This document shows, one piece after another, positions 62,000 to 64,000 of a stretch of DNA of 64,000 bases. Origin of the DNA: Synechococcus sp. CB0101 (lineage in GTDB: Bacteria > Cyanobacteriota > Cyanobacteriia > PCC-6307 > Cyanobiaceae). Location of the stretch: the NCBI RefSeq assembly GCF_000179235.2, contig NZ_CP039373.1, forward strand, positions 496,032 to 560,031, given 5' to 3'. Position 1 is the first letter of the stretch. Every line of letters starts with the position of its first letter. Under the pieces are notes generated by a model. The model did not search any database. It was not told the origin of the DNA and was given only the letters and a program-made list of their open reading frames with translations. Position numbers and translations under genes: made by a program.

Positions 62000-62023
62000 A
62001 GGGCCCTTCGGGGCCCTTTTTTT
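62000..62023 (+). terminator. Rho-independent terminator after peroxiredoxin
   Basis: AGGGCCC and GGGCCCT form a perfect 7-bp stem with a TTCG tetraloop, then seven T. It ends about 10 bp before the convergent LD-carboxypeptidase stop. Confidence 0.92.
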
Positions 62024-62033
62024 GTGGGCAGCC

Positions 62034-63008
62034 TTAGGCGGTGAGGAGTCGGAGGCGGCCCGTGCGTCCATCCAGTTCCGCCTGGCGGCCTAGCGGCAGA
62101 GCCAGGTTGGGCACGCCATGGCCCACGGGCAGCTGATGCACCAGGGGAACCCCCAGCGGCTTCAACCGCTCCAGAAGGATCTCGTCCATCGAGAAATCAC
62201 CGGGCAGCACATCGTCTTCCGCCCAGCTGAACCGCCCGAGGCCGATCCCCGCAACACCCTCCAGCAATCCACTGCTGCGCCACTGGGTGAGCTGGCGATC
62301 GATCCGATACGGCGCCTCGCCCGTGTCTTCCAGCACAAGGATTGCGCCCTTGAGCGGTGGCAACCAAGGCGTGCCAATCAGGCTGGTGGCGATGGTGAGA
62401 TTGCTCACCACCAATGGCCCCTGGGCGACACCGTCCTGCACACCCACCCCCTGCAACGGCGCCACAGGGCGGTGCTCCAACAGATCCACCAGCCGCTGCC
62501 ATTGGGCCGCCTCACCGCCAAACCAGCCGTGGATGCCTCCTGCACTGCCCGCGGCCCACTGGGCCAGCAACAGGGCCGAGCAATCGGAGAAGCCCACACA
62601 CCAGCGGGACTGAGGCGGAATTGCCCAGCCCTGCTCCAGCACCCGGGCACTGCCCCAGCCGGCCCCCACATAAAAAAGGGCATCCACCTGTGGATCGAGC
62701 CAGGCCTTGCGCCAAGCGGTGTCGCGATGCCGATCAGAGCCGGCAAACCAGCGCCAACGCTGCTGGAGCGCCGGTGAACGCACCAGCTCCCAGCCTTGGG
62801 CCGTGCAGCGCCGACTCAGTTGATCCAGCCATGGATCGTTGGGATCGAGCCAGGTGCCCGGTGCCAAGGCAGCAATGCGGCTACCCGGCCGGAGGGCAGG
62901 GGGGTACGGGCCGGCCGATCCTGGGCTGCGGGCCCAAGACAGGGAGCGGCTCGCCAGGGATCCACCAGCCAGGGCAAGACCCGCCTGCAGCAGCCGGCGT
63001 CGCCGCAT
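62034..63008 (-). CDS. LD-carboxypeptidase (peptidase S66), probably Tat-exported
   Basis: A 324-residue serine peptidase of family S66 that trims the terminal D-Ala of tetrapeptide stems in peptidoglycan recycling. The N-terminus RRRRLLQAGLALAGGSLASR is Tat-like (RRRLLQ). The catalytic Ser is in RWCVGFSDCSALLLAQWA near residue 145, Glu in AILVLEDTGEAPYRIDRQLT near residue 235, and His in HQLPVGHGVPNLALPLG near residue 300. Export would differ from the cytoplasmic LdcA of E. coli. It lies 7 bp after purQ. Confidence 0.87.
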   Translation of the reverse strand: MRRRRLLQAGLALAGGSLASRSLSWARSPGSAGPYPPALRPGSRIAALAPGTWLDPNDPWLDQLSRRCTAQGWELVRSPALQQRWRWFAGSDRHRDTAWRKAWLDPQVDALFYVGAGWGSARVLEQGWAIPPQSRWCVGFSDCSALLLAQWAAGSAGGIHGWFGGEAAQWQRLVDLLEHRPVAPLQGVGVQDGVAQGPLVVSNLTIATSLIGTPWLPPLKGAILVLEDTGEAPYRIDRQLTQWRSSGLLEGVAGIGLGRFSWAEDDVLPGDFSMDEILLERLKPLGVPLVHQLPVGHGVPNLALPLGRQAELDGRTGRLRLLTA

Positions 63009-63015
63009 CCCAGGC

Positions 63016-63669
63016 TCAGCCGATCAGGCTGGCCAACAGACGACGCCCATCCACACCGCCCGTGGCGGGATCACAAGCTCGCTCCGGGTGGGGCATCAGC
63101 CCGAGCACATTGCCCTTGGCATTGGTGAGCCCCGCCACATCACCCACCGAGCCGTTGGGGTTGCTGCAGTAGCGCAGCACCACCTGTCCCCCATCCTCCA
63201 ACTGCTGCAGCAGTGCAGGATCGGCCTGGTAGCGGCCCTCACCGTGGGCGATCGGGAAGTTCACCACTTCGCCGCTGCTGTAGCCCTGCAGACATGCGCA
63301 CTGGCCGGGCTCCACCCGCAGATCCGTGGGCTCACAGAGGAAGTGGAGCTTTTGGTTGCGCGTCAGTGCACCAGGCAGCAGGCCCATTTCCGTGAGCACT
63401 TGAAAGCCATTGCAGATGCCCAGCACCCGGCCGCCGCGCTCGGCGAAGGCTGCCACTTCCTGCAGCACCGGCGCAAAGCGAGCGATGGCCCCGCAACGCA
63501 GGTAATCGCCATAGCTGAAGCCGCCTGGGATCACCACCGCATCCAGCCCGCTCAGGTCACGCTCCTCATGCCAAAGGAAGCGCGTGGGAATGCCCAGGCA
63601 CCCCTGGGCAGCCCACTGCACATCCCGGTCGCAATTGGAACCGGGGAAGACCACAACACCGAGGCTCAT
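63016..63669 (-). CDS. purQ: FGAM synthetase subunit PurQ
   Basis: Glutaminase subunit of phosphoribosylformylglycinamidine synthase in purine synthesis. 217 residues: [58 protein letters not shown] with the nucleophile Cys near residue 87, and [15 protein letters not shown] with catalytic His and Glu. It is 2 bp downstream of purS, on the same strand. Confidence 0.96.
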   Translation of the reverse strand: MSLGVVVFPGSNCDRDVQWAAQGCLGIPTRFLWHEERDLSGLDAVVIPGGFSYGDYLRCGAIARFAPVLQEVAAFAERGGRVLGICNGFQVLTEMGLLPGALTRNQKLHFLCEPTDLRVEPGQCACLQGYSSGEVVNFPIAHGEGRYQADPALLQQLEDGGQVVLRYCSNPNGSVGDVAGLTNAKGNVLGLMPHPERACDPATGGVDGRRLLASLIG

Positions 63670-63671
63670 CG

Positions 63672-63941
63672 TCAGGCTCCTGCGCTGTGGTCGTCCTTGA
63701 GCTCGAGGGTCCAGTTCTCGATCACCGGGTTCGCCAGCAGGCGATCGCTCAGCAACTCCAGCTGGGCGCGGGCGGTCTGAGCATCCGGCGCCTCCAGCTC
63801 CACCTCCACGGCCTTACCGATGCGCAGCTTGCTCACGCCATCCACGCCCAAGCGAGCTGCAGCAGCCCGAGTGGCCTCTCCGGCGGGATCCAACACCGAC
63901 GGCCTGAGGGACACCAACACGCGAGCGGAGAAGAGCGGCAC
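63672..63941 (-). CDS. purS: FGAM synthetase subunit PurS
   Basis: Small subunit that joins PurQ and PurL. From GTG 63941 the protein has 89 residues and reads [58 protein letters not shown] lies 6 bases upstream of this GTG. The longer frame from 63986 adds 15 residues unlike PurS. It precedes purQ with a 2-bp gap; both are probably one operon. Confidence 0.9.
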   Translation of the reverse strand: MPLFSARVLVSLRPSVLDPAGEATRAAAARLGVDGVSKLRIGKAVEVELEAPDAQTARAQLELLSDRLLANPVIENWTLELKDDHSAGA

Positions 63942-64000
63942 CTGAGCTCCACGAGGATTGTTAAATCTTGGCAGGCCGACTGCCACACCCCCTTGTGCAT

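Overview
The window reads as chromosome of a high-G+C picocyanobacterium of the Synechococcus/Cyanobium type. The evidence is an allophycocyanin alpha-B gene (apcD), a photosystem II repair protein (Psb32), the thylakoid/plastid-type proteins HemJ, PcxA/CemA and the complex C cofactor assembly factor, a DesA-type desaturase, many small cyanobacteria-only families (DUF2811, DUF3370, DUF3721), short intergenic gaps and frequent GTG/TTG starts. Species-level placement is inference.

Layout. 1-6.7 kb: coaD (partial), a flavin reductase, uvrC, a secreted protein, an Fe-S photolyase, DUF2811, hemJ, a PHP phosphoesterase and a picocyanobacterial protein. 6.7-15.5 kb: cobN divergent from a coupled ilvE-metH pair. 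15.5-23.7 kb: small conserved genes, gpsA, phzF-like, SpoIID-like, Ap4A phosphorylase-like, an alternative sigma factor, a DUF3370 secreted protein and a ribbon-helix-helix/J-domain fusion. 23.7-24.84 kb: a 1.1-kb gene-free stretch before apcD. 25.4-32 kb: rlmD, pheT, rpmG, rpsR and an RNase II/R gene that appears to start at CTG. 32-35.5 kb: an accessory island, visibly richer in A+T in part, with two decayed toxin genes, one intact antitoxin, a methyltransferase, an SDR and gene fragments. 35.5-41.1 kb: a cation/proton antiporter, a purine-type permease, an FAD oxidoreductase and an intact VapBC-like pair. 41.1-49.3 kb: housekeeping and photosynthesis-support genes (metG, lptC, ccb-type, TerB-like, psb32, pcxA, cobU, trmL, a LysM/M23 endopeptidase) and tRNA-Met(CAT). 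49.4-56.7 kb: a frameshifted Cys-rich gene, an AGCS symporter, an IS21-family element inside a fibrillin (PAP) gene, a DUF3721 pair, an AraC-type regulator and a second DUF2811 gene. 57.1-64 kb: a Zn alcohol dehydrogenase, desA, small secreted proteins, DUF427, 2-Cys peroxiredoxin, an LD-carboxypeptidase, purQ and purS.

How the parts fit. CobN and CobU contribute to cobalamin synthesis and MetH uses cobalamin. HemJ, ApcD, Psb32, PcxA and the CCB-type factor serve the photosynthetic apparatus. UvrC and the photolyase repair UV damage. The clearest recent event is the IS21 insertion: a 6-bp duplication (GACGTG) flanks it, and removing the element plus one copy restores an open fibrillin frame of 191 codons. 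The most unusual protein architectures are a decapeptide-repeat membrane-like segment fused to DUF3721, and an RHH-like N-terminus joined through a long linker to a C-terminal J-domain. I saw no CRISPR array, rRNA operon or convincing riboswitch.
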